NCBI RefSeq assembly: GCF_023169965.1
Contig: NZ_AP025592.1
Coordinates: forward strand, 806,001 to 870,000
DNA: 64,000 nucleotides
Source: Anaeromyxobacter paludicola
GTDB lineage: Bacteria; Myxococcota; Myxococcia; Myxococcales; Anaeromyxobacteraceae
Reading direction: 5' to 3'
Shown here: positions 1 through 8,828 of the stretch, in pieces
Position numbering within the stretch: position 1 is the stretch's first letter
How the letters are laid out: the number at the start of each line of letters is the position of its first letter
The notes under the pieces: model-generated
Seen by the model: the letters and a program-made list of their open reading frames with translations, nothing else
The model's database searches: none
Told to the model about the DNA's origin: nothing
Position numbers and translations under genes: made by a program

Positions 1-107
1 TCGCGCGGGACCGTCAACGAGCTGTCGACGGCCATGTGGCTCGAGGACTCGGCCCGCAGCGGCACCTGGTGGGTGAGCATCACGGGGTACTTCTTCGCGT
101 CGTTCAT
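1..107 (-). CDS. Hypothetical protein, 5' part only (runs off the left edge)
   Basis: A minus-strand frame opens with ATG at 107 and stays open to the window edge (35 codons). It begins MNDAKKYPVML and matches no family I recognise. Its ATG overlaps the TGA of the gene upstream (ATGA, 104-107), so the two are probably translationally coupled and cotranscribed. Too little is present to assign a role. Confidence 0.45.
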   Translation of the reverse strand, partial: MNDAKKYPVMLTHQVPLRAESSSHMAVDSSLTVPR

Positions 108-571
108 CGGACCCCTCCGTTCCTGGGAACTCGCTGGTGTTCCGGAACGAGCGGCTCGAGCTCGTCCGCGGTGGCCTCGTCGCCGGCGAGGACGGCGGCG
201 AGGTAGGCAGCTCGCACGCCGTCGGCGGCGCTCTGCTCGGTCATCAGGGCGGTGGCCTGGCGCTGCGCCATCGCGTTCTCGCGGACGGCGAAGAGCTCGG
301 CCGCGAGCGCGTCGAGCGCGAACTGGTGGCGCAGCCTGGCGGCGCGGAGCGCAGCCTCGGCGTCGGCGCGCGCGATGCTGCCGACGAGCTCGGCGCCGGC
401 GGTCTCGGCCGCGGCGATCGCGTCGGCAAGGGCGAGCTGCACCTCGACGACCTCGGGCGGCTGAGCAGCCACCCGGGCGATGTTCACGGCGGCCGCCTTC
501 GCGGCGCGCACGTTGTAGGAGGCCCCGGCCGCCTGGGGGGCGGCCGCGACCACGGGGCACGGGGCGCGCAT
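104..571 (-). CDS. Small Ala-rich helical protein, unrecognised
   Basis: This 155-residue ORF starts at ATG 571 behind a good ribosome binding site (GGGAGG, 6 nt upstream on the minus strand). The product is rich in Ala, Glu and Arg, with long stretches predicted by eye to be helical. It has no signal peptide, no membrane segment and a single Cys near the N-terminus. It overlaps the next gene by ATGA, and a third frame ends in TAA immediately before its ATG. Strings of short coupled hypothetical genes like this are common in prophage or accessory islands, but nothing here proves a phage origin. The function is unknown. Confidence 0.5.
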   Translation of the reverse strand: MRAPCPVVAAAPQAAGASYNVRAAKAAAVNIARVAAQPPEVVEVQLALADAIAAAETAGAELVGSIARADAEAALRAARLRHQFALDALAAELFAVRENAMAQRQATALMTEQSAADGVRAAYLAAVLAGDEATADELEPLVPEHQRVPRNGGVR

Positions 572-1041
572 TTAGCGCCTCCCGTCCGGGAATTGCCGCG
601 CAATCGGCCGGTGCGCGGCTGGATTGCGCGGAGCAAACGGGCGCGGGACCTGGTGCTCGGGGAGTCTCGCCGCGGCGGCGACGAACGGCAGGGCGCTCGT
701 GCGGACGGTGGCGCCCACGCTCGAGCCTACAGAGCGGAGCACGCGGCGGCAGCTCGGGCAGGTTACGAGCTCGCCCGGCCGGACGCCGGCCGAACAGGCG
801 GCGTGCGAGCTCGCGCAGGTGCCGGAGCTGCCAGGTCCCCCGCGGACTGAGGAACTGACAACTCCGGCACCCCCCCGGGACGCGAGATATCGACCCCGCG
901 CACTCCCGCCCCCCGACTCGGGATTCCGGCCGGGGGGGTTAACCCCCTGTGACCGTGAGTCCGATAATATGGATTATGTCAACTAGGCGCGGGGCCGGGT
1001 CGGCGCGGAGAACCGCTGGAAACACGGGCCCTTCCGCCGGC
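572..1041. other. 470-bp gap between the left-edge ORFs and the MerR gene
   Basis: On the minus strand a frame ending in TAA at 574-572, directly abutting the ATG at 571, stays open back past 900. In this frame a CPSC motif near 750 follows other Cys and His residues, as in a zinc ribbon. The only start I find is GTG at 742, downstream of that motif, so the ORF is unproven. The rest is GC-rich, except for an AT-rich palindrome near 970. I see no tRNA or insertion sequence. Confidence 0.3.
964..977. promoter_or_regulatory. AT-rich palindrome, possible operator or promoter of the left-edge ORFs
   Basis: ATAAT-N4-ATTAT forms a perfect dyad in otherwise very GC-rich DNA. A TTGACA hexamer on the minus strand (982-977) overlaps its edge and points toward the small ORFs at 571 and below. 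No well-placed -10 follows at 17 nt, so calling it a promoter is a guess. A repressor binding site is equally possible. Confidence 0.25.
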
Positions 1042-1542
1042 TCAGCCGTCCTTCCCCGGTCGCCTGCCCCGGTGCTCGCAGAGCCCGTCGCGCGCCAGCA
1101 CCTTCACGATGCGCGGCGTGCCGTGGGCGTCGGCGACGGCGCACGGGCAGCGGCCGGCGGTCTCGCAAGCGAGCCGCTCCTCCATCGCCGCGAGCGCGTC
1201 GGCGAGCTCCCGCTTCACGCGCCGCAGCCGCTCGATCCGCTGCTGCGCCTGGTCGAGGTGCGTGCTCAGGAGCTCGTGGCAGCGGCCGGCGAACTCGGCC
1301 GCGGTGGCGCACCCGGAGCGCAGGTCGAGCACCGCCTTGATCTCGCCGAGCCCGAGTCCGAGCTCGCGCAGGTCCCCGATGAGCCGGAGCCGCTCGAGAT
1401 CCTCGCCGGTGTAGCGCCGGTGGCCGCCCTCCGACACCTGGGCCGGCTTGAGCAGCCCCTGCTCCTCGTAGAAGCGGATGGTCCGCACCGTGGCGCCGGT
1501 CGCCCGGGCCAGGTCGCCGGACGTGAGCTGGGCGCCTCCCAT
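1042..1542 (-). CDS. MerR-family transcriptional regulator
   Basis: The product is 166 residues with an N-terminal winged HTH (about 5-75) containing the MerR signatures TIRFYEEQGLL and GGHRRYT. A dimerising coiled coil (about 88-125) and a Cys-containing tail follow. Cysteines lie at 78, 88, 126, 132, 134 and 155, and the CETAGRCPC stretch recalls metal- or thiol-sensing MerR proteins. It lies 55 bp downstream of, and collinear with, four beta-oxidation genes. That is the context of LiuR-like MerR regulators of acyl-CoA catabolism, so both a metabolic and a metal/thiol role are open. The MerR family is certain; the ligand is not known. Confidence 0.9.
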   Translation of the reverse strand: MGGAQLTSGDLARATGATVRTIRFYEEQGLLKPAQVSEGGHRRYTGEDLERLRLIGDLRELGLGLGEIKAVLDLRSGCATAAEFAGRCHELLSTHLDQAQQRIERLRRVKRELADALAAMEERLACETAGRCPCAVADAHGTPRIVKVLARDGLCEHRGRRPGKDG

Positions 1543-1597
1543 GCGCCGGGATCGCTAACCGGGCCCGCGCGCCCTGTCAACGCTGGCGCGGGGCGGC

Positions 1598-2740
1598 TCA
1601 GCTCCCGCGGAGCAGGTCGCGGGCGATGACCAGCCGCTGGATCTCGCTCGTCCCCTCGTAGAGCGTCTGCACCCGGGCGTCCCGGAACAGCCGCTCGACC
1701 GGGAAGGCGTCGGTGTAGCCGTAGCCGCCGTGCACCTGCACGGCGCGCGTCACCGCCCGCTGCGCCGCCTCGCTCGCGAAGAGCTTGGCCATCGCCGCCT
1801 CGCGGGTGAACGGCGCGCCGGCCTCCTTCCGCGCCGCCGCGCGCAGCGTGAGGAGCCGCGCCAGGTCGTGATCGGTGGCGACGTCGGCGAGCGCGAACCG
1901 GATCGCCTCGTGCTCGGCGATGGGGACGCCGAAGGCCCGGCGCTCCCGGGCGTAGCGGACCGAGGCCTCGAGGGCGGCCCGGATGGTCCCGGTGGCCTGG
2001 GCGGCGATGCCGATGCGCCCGCCGTCGAGGGCCGCCATGGCGATCCGGAAGCCCTCGCCCTCGGCCCCCAGGAGCGCGCCGTCCGGCACGGCGCAGCCGT
2101 CGAGGGCGAGCGACACGGTGGTCGAGGCGCGGAGCCCCATCTTCTCCTCGTGCCGCTCCACCACCAGCCCGGGGGCGCCGCGCTCGACGAGGAAGGCCGA
2201 GATGCCCCCGGCGCCCTCCCCGCCGGTCCGGGCCCAGACCACGAGCACCCCGGCCACGTCGCCGCTCGTGATCCACTGCTTGCGCCCGTCGAGGACCCAG
2301 CCGGACGCGGTGCGCCGGGCCCGGGTGGCGAGCGACGCCGCGTCGGAGCCGGCCTGCGGCTCGGAGAGCGCGAAGGCGCCGGCGACGAGCGCGCCGGAGG
2401 CGAGCCCCGGGCAGTAGCGCTCGCGCTGCGGCCCGGTGCCGAACCGGGCGATTACCTCGCCGACCATGTTGGTGACGGCCATCGTCACCGCCACCGCGCA
2501 GTCGCCCCAGGCGATCTCCGCGAGCGCGAGCGCGTAGGCGACGGGCCCCGCGCCGGCGCCCCCGAGCGCCTCGGGCACGTTCACCGCGAGCAGCCCGAGC
2601 TCGGCCAGCGCGGCGATCTCCTCGCGCGGGAAGCGCCCCTCGCGATCGCGGCGGCCGGCGCCGGGCCGCAGCCGCTCCTCGGCGAACCGCCGCGCCAGCG
2701 CCTCGATCGCCCGCTGCGCCTCGCTCGGCTCGAAGAGCAC
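1598..2740 (-). CDS. Acyl-CoA dehydrogenase (second copy)
   Basis: This 380-residue FAD enzyme carries out the first, alpha-beta desaturation step of acyl-CoA degradation and passes electrons to ETF. The family signatures are FALSEPQAGSDAASL (FAD/substrate loop) and YEGTSEIQRLVIARDLL near the C-terminus, which carries the catalytic Glu of short-chain ACADs. I chose GTG 2740 because it lies 8 nt after the stop of the preceding dehydrogenase and gives the family length. A much longer open frame upstream only shadows the first dehydrogenase. It is about as long as its neighbour and clearly paralogous, so the pair probably differ in chain length or branching preference. Confidence 0.93.
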   Translation of the reverse strand: MLFEPSEAQRAIEALARRFAEERLRPGAGRRDREGRFPREEIAALAELGLLAVNVPEALGGAGAGPVAYALALAEIAWGDCAVAVTMAVTNMVGEVIARFGTGPQRERYCPGLASGALVAGAFALSEPQAGSDAASLATRARRTASGWVLDGRKQWITSGDVAGVLVVWARTGGEGAGGISAFLVERGAPGLVVERHEEKMGLRASTTVSLALDGCAVPDGALLGAEGEGFRIAMAALDGGRIGIAAQATGTIRAALEASVRYARERRAFGVPIAEHEAIRFALADVATDHDLARLLTLRAAARKEAGAPFTREAAMAKLFASEAAQRAVTRAVQVHGGYGYTDAFPVERLFRDARVQTLYEGTSEIQRLVIARDLLRGS

Positions 2741-2748
2741 GGCCGGAC

Positions 2749-3891
2749 CTAGTCCTTCAGCACCGAGGCCGAGATCACCAGCCGCTGGATCTCGCTCGTC
2801 CCCTCGTAGATCTCGGTGATGCGGCTGTCGCGCCAGTGGCGCTCCACGTCGTACTCCTTCACGTAGCCGTAGCCGCCGTGGATCTGGATGGCCTTGCTCG
2901 TCACGCGCTCCGCCATCTCCGAGGCGTAGAGCTTCGCCATGGCGCTCTCGGCGGTGTGGCGCCCGCCCCGGTCCTTCATGGCGGCGGCGCGCCAGACCAG
3001 GAGCCGCGCCGCCTCGAGCTCGGTCGCCATGTCGGCCAGCATGAACTGGATCGCCTGGTGCTCCGCGATCTTCTTGCCGAAGGAGTGGCGCTCCTTGGCG
3101 TAGGCGACCGCCTCCTCGTAGGCGGCGCGCGCGATCCCGAGCGCCTGGGCGGCGATGCCGATCCGCCCGCCGTCGAGGGTGGACATGGCGATCTTGAACC
3201 CCTCCCCCTCCTGCCCCAGCCGCAGCCGCTTCGGCAGGGCGCAGCCCTCGAAGAAGATGGAGCAGGAGCCCGAGGCCCGGATGCCCACCTTCTCGTCCGG
3301 CTTGCCCCGGCTGAAGCCGGCCACGTCGGTGGGCACGAGGAAGGCGGTGATGCCCCGGTGCGCCTTGGCCCGGTCGGTCACCGCGAAGACCAGGATGGCG
3401 TCGGCCTGGGGGCCGTTGGTGATGAAGTTCTTGGTCCCGTCGAGCACGTACTCGTCGCCGCGGGCGACCGCGACCGTGCGCATCTCGGCGGCGTCGGAGC
3501 CGCTCATCGGCTCGGTGAGCGCGAAGGCCCCGAGCTTCTCGCCGCGCGCGAACGGCGCCAGGAGCTCGCGCTTCTGCTCCTCGGTGCCGTACTTCAGCAC
3601 CGGGTCGCAGTAGAGCGAGTTGTTGACGCTCATGATGACGCCGGTCCCGGCGCAGCCGCGGGAGATCTCCTCCATGGCGACGGCGTAGGTGACGGCGTCC
3701 ATCCCGGCGCCGCCCCACTCGGACGGGACCGCCACGCCGAGGAGCCCCATGTCGGCGAGCTTGCGCACGGCGTCCCGCGGGAAGGTGTGCTCCACGTCCC
3801 AGCGCCGGGCGTTGGGGCGGAGCTCCGCCTCCGCGAACTCGCGGCAGAGGTCGCGGACCTGGCGCTGCTCCTCGGTGAGGTCGATCTGCAT
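2749..3891 (-). CDS. Acyl-CoA dehydrogenase (first copy)
   Basis: The 380-residue protein opens with the typical MQIDLTEEQRQVRDLCREF helix. It contains FALTEPMSGSDA and DGGRIGIAAQALG, and ends in IYEGTSEIQRLVISASVLKD with the catalytic Glu. This layout matches butyryl- or short-chain acyl-CoA dehydrogenases (tetrameric, FAD, ETF-dependent). It follows the enoyl-CoA hydratase by 12 nt and precedes a paralogous dehydrogenase by 8 nt, so it is the third gene of a beta-oxidation operon. No etfAB genes are visible nearby, so the electron acceptor must be encoded elsewhere. Substrate range cannot be read from sequence alone. Confidence 0.95.
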   Translation of the reverse strand: MQIDLTEEQRQVRDLCREFAEAELRPNARRWDVEHTFPRDAVRKLADMGLLGVAVPSEWGGAGMDAVTYAVAMEEISRGCAGTGVIMSVNNSLYCDPVLKYGTEEQKRELLAPFARGEKLGAFALTEPMSGSDAAEMRTVAVARGDEYVLDGTKNFITNGPQADAILVFAVTDRAKAHRGITAFLVPTDVAGFSRGKPDEKVGIRASGSCSIFFEGCALPKRLRLGQEGEGFKIAMSTLDGGRIGIAAQALGIARAAYEEAVAYAKERHSFGKKIAEHQAIQFMLADMATELEAARLLVWRAAAMKDRGGRHTAESAMAKLYASEMAERVTSKAIQIHGGYGYVKEYDVERHWRDSRITEIYEGTSEIQRLVISASVLKD

Positions 3892-3903
3892 CGGGTGTCC
3901 TCC

Positions 3904-4695
<792 letters not shown>

Positions 4696-4699
4696 GCGG

Positions 4700-5554
4700 T
4701 CACCCGTCGTACCGGTAGAAGCCACGCCCGGCCTTGCGGCCGAGCCACCCCGCCGCGACGTGCTGCCGCAGCAGCGCCGCCGGGCGGTACTTGTCCTCGC
4801 CGAGCTCCCGGTGGAGCACCTCGGCGATGTAGAGGCAGGTGTCGAGCCCGATGAAGTCGGCGAGCGTGAGCGGGCCCATGGGGTGGTTGAGCCCGAGCTT
4901 CACGGCGGTGTCGATGTCCTCGGCGCTGGCGAGCCCCTCCTGCAGCGCGAAGCAGGCCTCGTTGATGAGCGGGATGAGCACCCGGTTCACGATGAACCCG
5001 GGCACGTCCCTCGAGGTCACCGTCACCTTGCCGAGCCGCTTCGCGAGCGTCGTGACCGCGGCCCAGGTCTCGTCGCTCGTCTGCAGCCCGCGGATCACCT
5101 CCACGAGCTGCATCACCGGCGGCGGGTTCATGAAGTGCATCCCGATGAACCGGTCCGGCCGCCGCGTGGCCGCGGCGAGCGCGGTGATGGAGATCGAGCT
5201 GGTGTTCGAGGCGAGGATGGCGCGCGGCCCGAGGTGCGGCTCGAGCCGCTGGAACAGCTCCCGCTTCGCGTCCTCCTTCTCGACGATGGCCTCGATGGCG
5301 AGGTCGGCCCCGGCGCAGGCCTCGAGCCCGGGGGCCGCCTCGATGCGCGCCAGGACGGCCTCGCGCCCCGAGGCCGGGAGCTTCCCCTTCTCCACCAGCT
5401 TGCCGAGCCCGGCGGCGATGCGGGAGAGGCCGCGCGCCGCCAGCTCCGGCGTCGCGTCGGCCAGCACCACCGAGAGCCCCGCCTGGGCCGCCACCTGGGC
5501 GATCCCGCCGCCCATCTGCCCGGCGCCGATCACCGCCACCCGCTCGATCGCCAT
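4700..5554 (-). CDS. 3-hydroxybutyryl-CoA / 3-hydroxyacyl-CoA dehydrogenase
   Basis: The 284-residue NAD-dependent dehydrogenase has an N-terminal Rossmann motif (VIGAGQMGGGIAQVAA). The SNTSSISIT segment and catalytic His (GMHFMNPPPVMQLVE) follow, then the helical C-terminal dimer domain (PGFIVNRVL, NHPMGPLTLADFIGLD). ATG 5554 is preceded by AGGGAGA. It is the promoter-proximal gene of the operon that continues with a hydratase and two acyl-CoA dehydrogenases, so the cluster covers three of the four beta-oxidation steps and lacks only a thiolase. Length and motifs match single-domain Hbd proteins rather than FadB fusions. Confidence 0.95.
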   Translation of the reverse strand: MAIERVAVIGAGQMGGGIAQVAAQAGLSVVLADATPELAARGLSRIAAGLGKLVEKGKLPASGREAVLARIEAAPGLEACAGADLAIEAIVEKEDAKRELFQRLEPHLGPRAILASNTSSISITALAAATRRPDRFIGMHFMNPPPVMQLVEVIRGLQTSDETWAAVTTLAKRLGKVTVTSRDVPGFIVNRVLIPLINEACFALQEGLASAEDIDTAVKLGLNHPMGPLTLADFIGLDTCLYIAEVLHRELGEDKYRPAALLRQHVAAGWLGRKAGRGFYRYDG

Positions 5555-5716
5555 GCCGTCTCTCCCTGGGCGCGCCGCGGCGCGCCGAGGCCTGGGCGCC
5601 ACACCAGGGGTCAACCCGGACGGCGCCGCGTGCAGGTCCGAATGTGCCACGCCGCCGGGGCGGGCGCGCGCCGAAAACGGAGTTCCCGGGCGTCCCATCG
5701 GGAGCCCGGCGGTCCG

Positions 5717-6061
5717 TCAGGGGGCGACGTTCACCACCACCGGCCCGCTCTCGTCCACGGTCAGCGGCCGCTCCACGGTGGCCACCGGCCGCCCGGGCGC
5801 CTCGAGCCGGAACCGGAGCGTGTAGCTCCCGTCGGTCAGCTTCACCGGGTGGCGGACCTGGGCCGGCGCGCCGCGGGCGAACCGGAACTCGGCGTGGCGG
5901 ATCGTCTCGCCGTCGCGGAGCACGTCCACCGCCACGCCGGTGGGGCGCGGCTGCTCGTCGATGGCGTAGACGAGCACGAGGTCGCGCGGCGCGGCGCGCA
6001 GGAGGAAGAAGCCGATGGCGATGGCCCCGGCCAGGAACAGCATGCGGGCGGCCAGCTTCAC
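5717..6061 (-). CDS. Small membrane-anchored protein, unrecognised
   Basis: This 114-residue protein has one N-terminal hydrophobic helix (about 5-23), which may be an uncleaved signal anchor. A beta-rich exported region of about 85 residues follows, resembling a small Ig-like fold. Its ATG overlaps the stop of the upstream gene (ATGA, 6058-6061), so the two are made together. I recognise no family motif. It may sit in the inner membrane with its C-terminal domain in the periplasm. The next 160 bp downstream hold nothing I can name. Confidence 0.65.
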   Translation of the reverse strand: MKLAARMLFLAGAIAIGFFLLRAAPRDLVLVYAIDEQPRPTGVAVDVLRDGETIRHAEFRFARGAPAQVRHPVKLTDGSYTLRFRLEAPGRPVATVERPLTVDESGPVVVNVAP

Positions 6062-6510
6062 GCCTCGCCGCCGCCCGGGTCCTCTTCGCCGCGGCGCTTG
6101 CGGAAGCGGGGCTTCACCTCGGTCCCCTCGACGTGCGCCTTCACCTTCCCGGGCCCGGCCTCGCGGAGCCGGATCTCGGCCTTTACTTCGATCGACATGG
6201 AGGTGAGGAGCTTCAGGAACTCGCGCCGGAGCGCCTCCGACTCCATGAACTTGCGGGTCTCCTCGCTGAAGACCCGCAGGATCTCCTGCTTCGCCGAGGC
6301 AGCCTGGCCGAGCACGTAGGTGAGGACGTCCTTCGGGAGCTTCCAGTCGCGGGCCAGCTTCTTCGCCCCCTCCTCGGTGAGGAAGAGCGCGCCCACGCCG
6401 GCCAGCACCGCCTTGCGGACGGCGTCGGCCACGAAGCCGCGAGAGGCCGTGGGATCGCCCGGCGCCTCCGGGTCCTCGTGCAGCGCCTCGGGGTCCTTGA
6501 AGTCGGACAT
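6058..6510 (-). CDS. Hypothetical helical protein, phasin-like in composition
   Basis: The 150-residue soluble protein has an acidic N-terminus and a short hydrophobic stretch (KAVLAGVGALFLTEEGAKKL). A long amphipathic helix (about 60-110) and a basic tail (FRKRRGEE) follow. The layout resembles small phasin-like or regulatory helical proteins found in myxobacteria, but I cannot assign a family. It begins 22 nt after mrp and overlaps the next gene by 4 nt, so it belongs to the rtcA-mrp transcription unit. Confidence 0.65.
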   Translation of the reverse strand: MSDFKDPEALHEDPEAPGDPTASRGFVADAVRKAVLAGVGALFLTEEGAKKLARDWKLPKDVLTYVLGQAASAKQEILRVFSEETRKFMESEALRREFLKLLTSMSIEVKAEIRLREAGPGKVKAHVEGTEVKPRFRKRRGEEDPGGGEA

Positions 6511-6532
6511 GTCGAGCCCCCCTCCTCTCCGC

Positions 6533-7618
6533 TCAGGCGCGCGGCTGCGCGCCGATCACCGGCAGGCGCGGGGCCTTCATCACCTGCGTGCTCACCGCGC
6601 CGGCCACGTTGCGCGCCATGGCGAGGAAGGCCTGGGCCTGCGGCCCCTCCGGCTGGCCCGCCACGATGGGCACGCCGGCATCGCCGCCCTCGCGCACCGC
6701 GAGGTCGAGCGGGATCTCGCCGAGGAAGCGGATGCCCATCTTCTCGGCCGCCGCCCGGGCGCCGCCGTGGCTGAAGACCTGCGTCTCCTGCCGGCAGTGC
6801 GGGCAGATGAAGGAGGACATGTTCTCGACGATCCCGAGCACCGGGATGTTGACCTTGTCGAACATGAGCTTCGCTCGGATCACGTCGGCGAGCGCCAGGT
6901 CCTGCGGCGTCGAGACCAGCACCACGCCGGCGGCGCGGACGTTCTGGGCCAGGGTGAGCGGGACGTCGCCGGTCCCCGGCGGCAGGTCGAGCACGAGGTA
7001 GTCGAGCTCGCCCCAGTTCACGTCGCGCAGCAGCTGCACCAGCGCCGAGGTGACCATCGGCCCGCGCCAGATGAGCGCCTGGTCGGGGTCGATGAGGAAC
7101 CCGATCGACATGACCTTGATGCCGTGCGCCTCGAGCGGCTCGAGCCGCGCGCCGTCCTTCGACTCGGGCTTGCGGTCGAGGCCGGTCAGGATGGGGACCG
7201 AGGGGCCGTAGATGTCGGCGTCGAGGATGCCGACCTTCGCGCCGCTGCGGGCGAGCCCGATGGCGAGGTTGATGGCGACGGTGCTCTTGCCGACGCCGCC
7301 CTTGCCGGCGCCGACCAGCACGATGTTCTTCACGCCGGGGGTGAGCTGGCTCTGCGAGGTGCCGGGGGCGGAGCGGACGTTCGCGCCGAAGCGGAGCGCG
7401 ACGCGGGTGAACCCGGCGCCGCGCAGCGCGGCCTCCACGTCCTTGCCGATGGTCTCGCGCAGCGGGCAGGCCGGCGTCGTCAGCTCGACCGTGAGGGAGA
7501 CCGCGTCCCCCTCCACCCGGAGGTCCTTCACCATGCCGAGGGTCACGAGGTCGCGGCGGAGCTCGGGGTCCTGCACCTTGCGGAGCGCGTCGAGGGCTGT
7601 CTGGTTGTCGAGGGCCAT
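6533..7618 (-). CDS. mrp: Mrp/ApbC-type P-loop ATPase, iron-sulfur cluster carrier
   Basis: The 361-residue protein has an N-terminal MIP18/DUF59 domain (about 1-90, with the TTPACPL Cys) and a C-terminal ParA/MinD-type NTPase. The deviant Walker A GKGGVGKSTVAINLA and DADIYGPSVP are present. The CPHC motif within MSSFICPHC binds an Fe-S cluster at the dimer interface in this family. Its role is transfer of [4Fe-4S] clusters to apoproteins. It follows rtcA by 10 nt and precedes two small genes, forming a four-gene minus-strand unit. Confidence 0.93.
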   Translation of the reverse strand: MALDNQTALDALRKVQDPELRRDLVTLGMVKDLRVEGDAVSLTVELTTPACPLRETIGKDVEAALRGAGFTRVALRFGANVRSAPGTSQSQLTPGVKNIVLVGAGKGGVGKSTVAINLAIGLARSGAKVGILDADIYGPSVPILTGLDRKPESKDGARLEPLEAHGIKVMSIGFLIDPDQALIWRGPMVTSALVQLLRDVNWGELDYLVLDLPPGTGDVPLTLAQNVRAAGVVLVSTPQDLALADVIRAKLMFDKVNIPVLGIVENMSSFICPHCRQETQVFSHGGARAAAEKMGIRFLGEIPLDLAVREGGDAGVPIVAGQPEGPQAQAFLAMARNVAGAVSTQVMKAPRLPVIGAQPRA

Positions 7619-7628
7619 GAACCGTTTC

Positions 7629-8723
7629 TTATAGCGAAGGCGGGTGCCGCGGGCCAGCCGACACGGCGCCCTCCTGCCCCGGCTCGCCGCTCACCGTGAC
7701 CTCCACGTCGAGGAAGCGCCGGATCACCTCGGCGTTGGTCAGGAGGTGCGGCGTCACCCGGGCGACGGTGAACTGCGTGAGCGGCACGACGCCGGGCGGC
7801 GGCGAGAGGAGGCCGGCGGCGGCGAGGGCGGCCGGGAGGAGCAGCTGGTCGCCGAGGTGCACGTCCACCGCCCCGGCGCCCGAGAGGAACTCGTGGAACT
7901 CCCCCACCGCCTCGTCGGCGGTCCGCTCCGGCGACTCGCCGCGGCCGCCGAGCGCGCCGTGACCGGAGCTGCAGCGCTCGAAGTGGCCCACCACGATGAG
8001 GTGCGCGCCGGTCGAGAGCCGGGCCGGGGCCGGCACGCAGCTCGCCTCCGCCGGGACGCCCTGGTCGCGCAGGCGCCGGACCGCCCGGGCGGCCTGGCGC
8101 TCCGCCACCGCGAACTCGAGCCCCGCCACCATCGAGACCACCTCGACCTCGCGCAGCGTGCCGCGCTGCCGCAGGTCGAGCGGGGGCATCGCGTGCGCCG
8201 GCTCGACCACCGCGGTGAACTCGCCCCCGCCCTCCGGGTAGAAGCCGGCGGCCCGGAGGCCGAGCTCGAAGCGGAAGCCGAGCCGCGCCACCGCGGGCGC
8301 CCAGACTAGCGCCAGGTAGTGGAAGGTCGGGCTGTAGTCCTGGTGCGTGCCGCCGCGCAGCGTGAGGTGCGAGGCCTCGCCGGCGAGGGCGAGCGGCCAG
8401 CAGAGCGTCTGGAACAGGAGCGGCGTCGAGCCGGCGGTGCCGACGTCGAAGGTGTGGTCGCCGGGCCGGACCGGCCCGCCGGGGCGGAAGCGGAGGTGCG
8501 AGGAGCCCACCTCCGCTCCCTCCACCCCCCCGCCGGTCACGAGGGCGATCGCCCGCGCCGCCTCGCGGTGCTGGGGGCGGAGGCCGGGCTTCAGCCGGTT
8601 GGCCCGCAGCTGGTGGATCTCGAACGGGCGGCCGGTGATGGCCGACAGCGACAGCGCGGTGCGGAGGATCTGCCCGCCTCCCTCGCCGGCGCTGCCGTCG
8701 AGCACGATCGATTGGTCCATCAC
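7629..8723 (-). CDS. rtcA: RNA 3'-terminal phosphate cyclase
   Basis: The 364-residue enzyme converts RNA 3'-phosphate ends to 2',3'-cyclic phosphates via an adenylylated His. Signatures are DGSAGEGGGQILRTALSLS at the N-terminus, RGGTHQDYSPTFHYL in the middle and HLGDQLLLPAAL near the C-terminus, which carries the nucleotidyl-acceptor His. Two ATGs are adjacent at the start; either serves. There is no rtcB or rtcR beside it, so it is not in the classical rtc operon and instead leads a unit with mrp. It is divergent from the permease gene. Confidence 0.93.
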   Translation of the reverse strand: MMDQSIVLDGSAGEGGGQILRTALSLSAITGRPFEIHQLRANRLKPGLRPQHREAARAIALVTGGGVEGAEVGSSHLRFRPGGPVRPGDHTFDVGTAGSTPLLFQTLCWPLALAGEASHLTLRGGTHQDYSPTFHYLALVWAPAVARLGFRFELGLRAAGFYPEGGGEFTAVVEPAHAMPPLDLRQRGTLREVEVVSMVAGLEFAVAERQAARAVRRLRDQGVPAEASCVPAPARLSTGAHLIVVGHFERCSSGHGALGGRGESPERTADEAVGEFHEFLSGAGAVDVHLGDQLLLPAALAAAGLLSPPPGVVPLTQFTVARVTPHLLTNAEVIRRFLDVEVTVSGEPGQEGAVSAGPRHPPSL

Positions 8724-8828
8724 GAGCCCACTCTAGTCCCTGCGTCCCGGGGTGAACACGACGCGCACGGGCCCACTCGGGGTGCGAGAAGGCTCCCGCC
8801 GCGGCGCGGGAGCGGATAGAAGGAGCCC

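Noticed and set aside
34-858. Long Arg-rich frames on the + strand at the left edge
   Set aside because: The translation is nearly all Arg, Ala, Gly and Pro, as expected of an antisense shadow of GC-rich genes.
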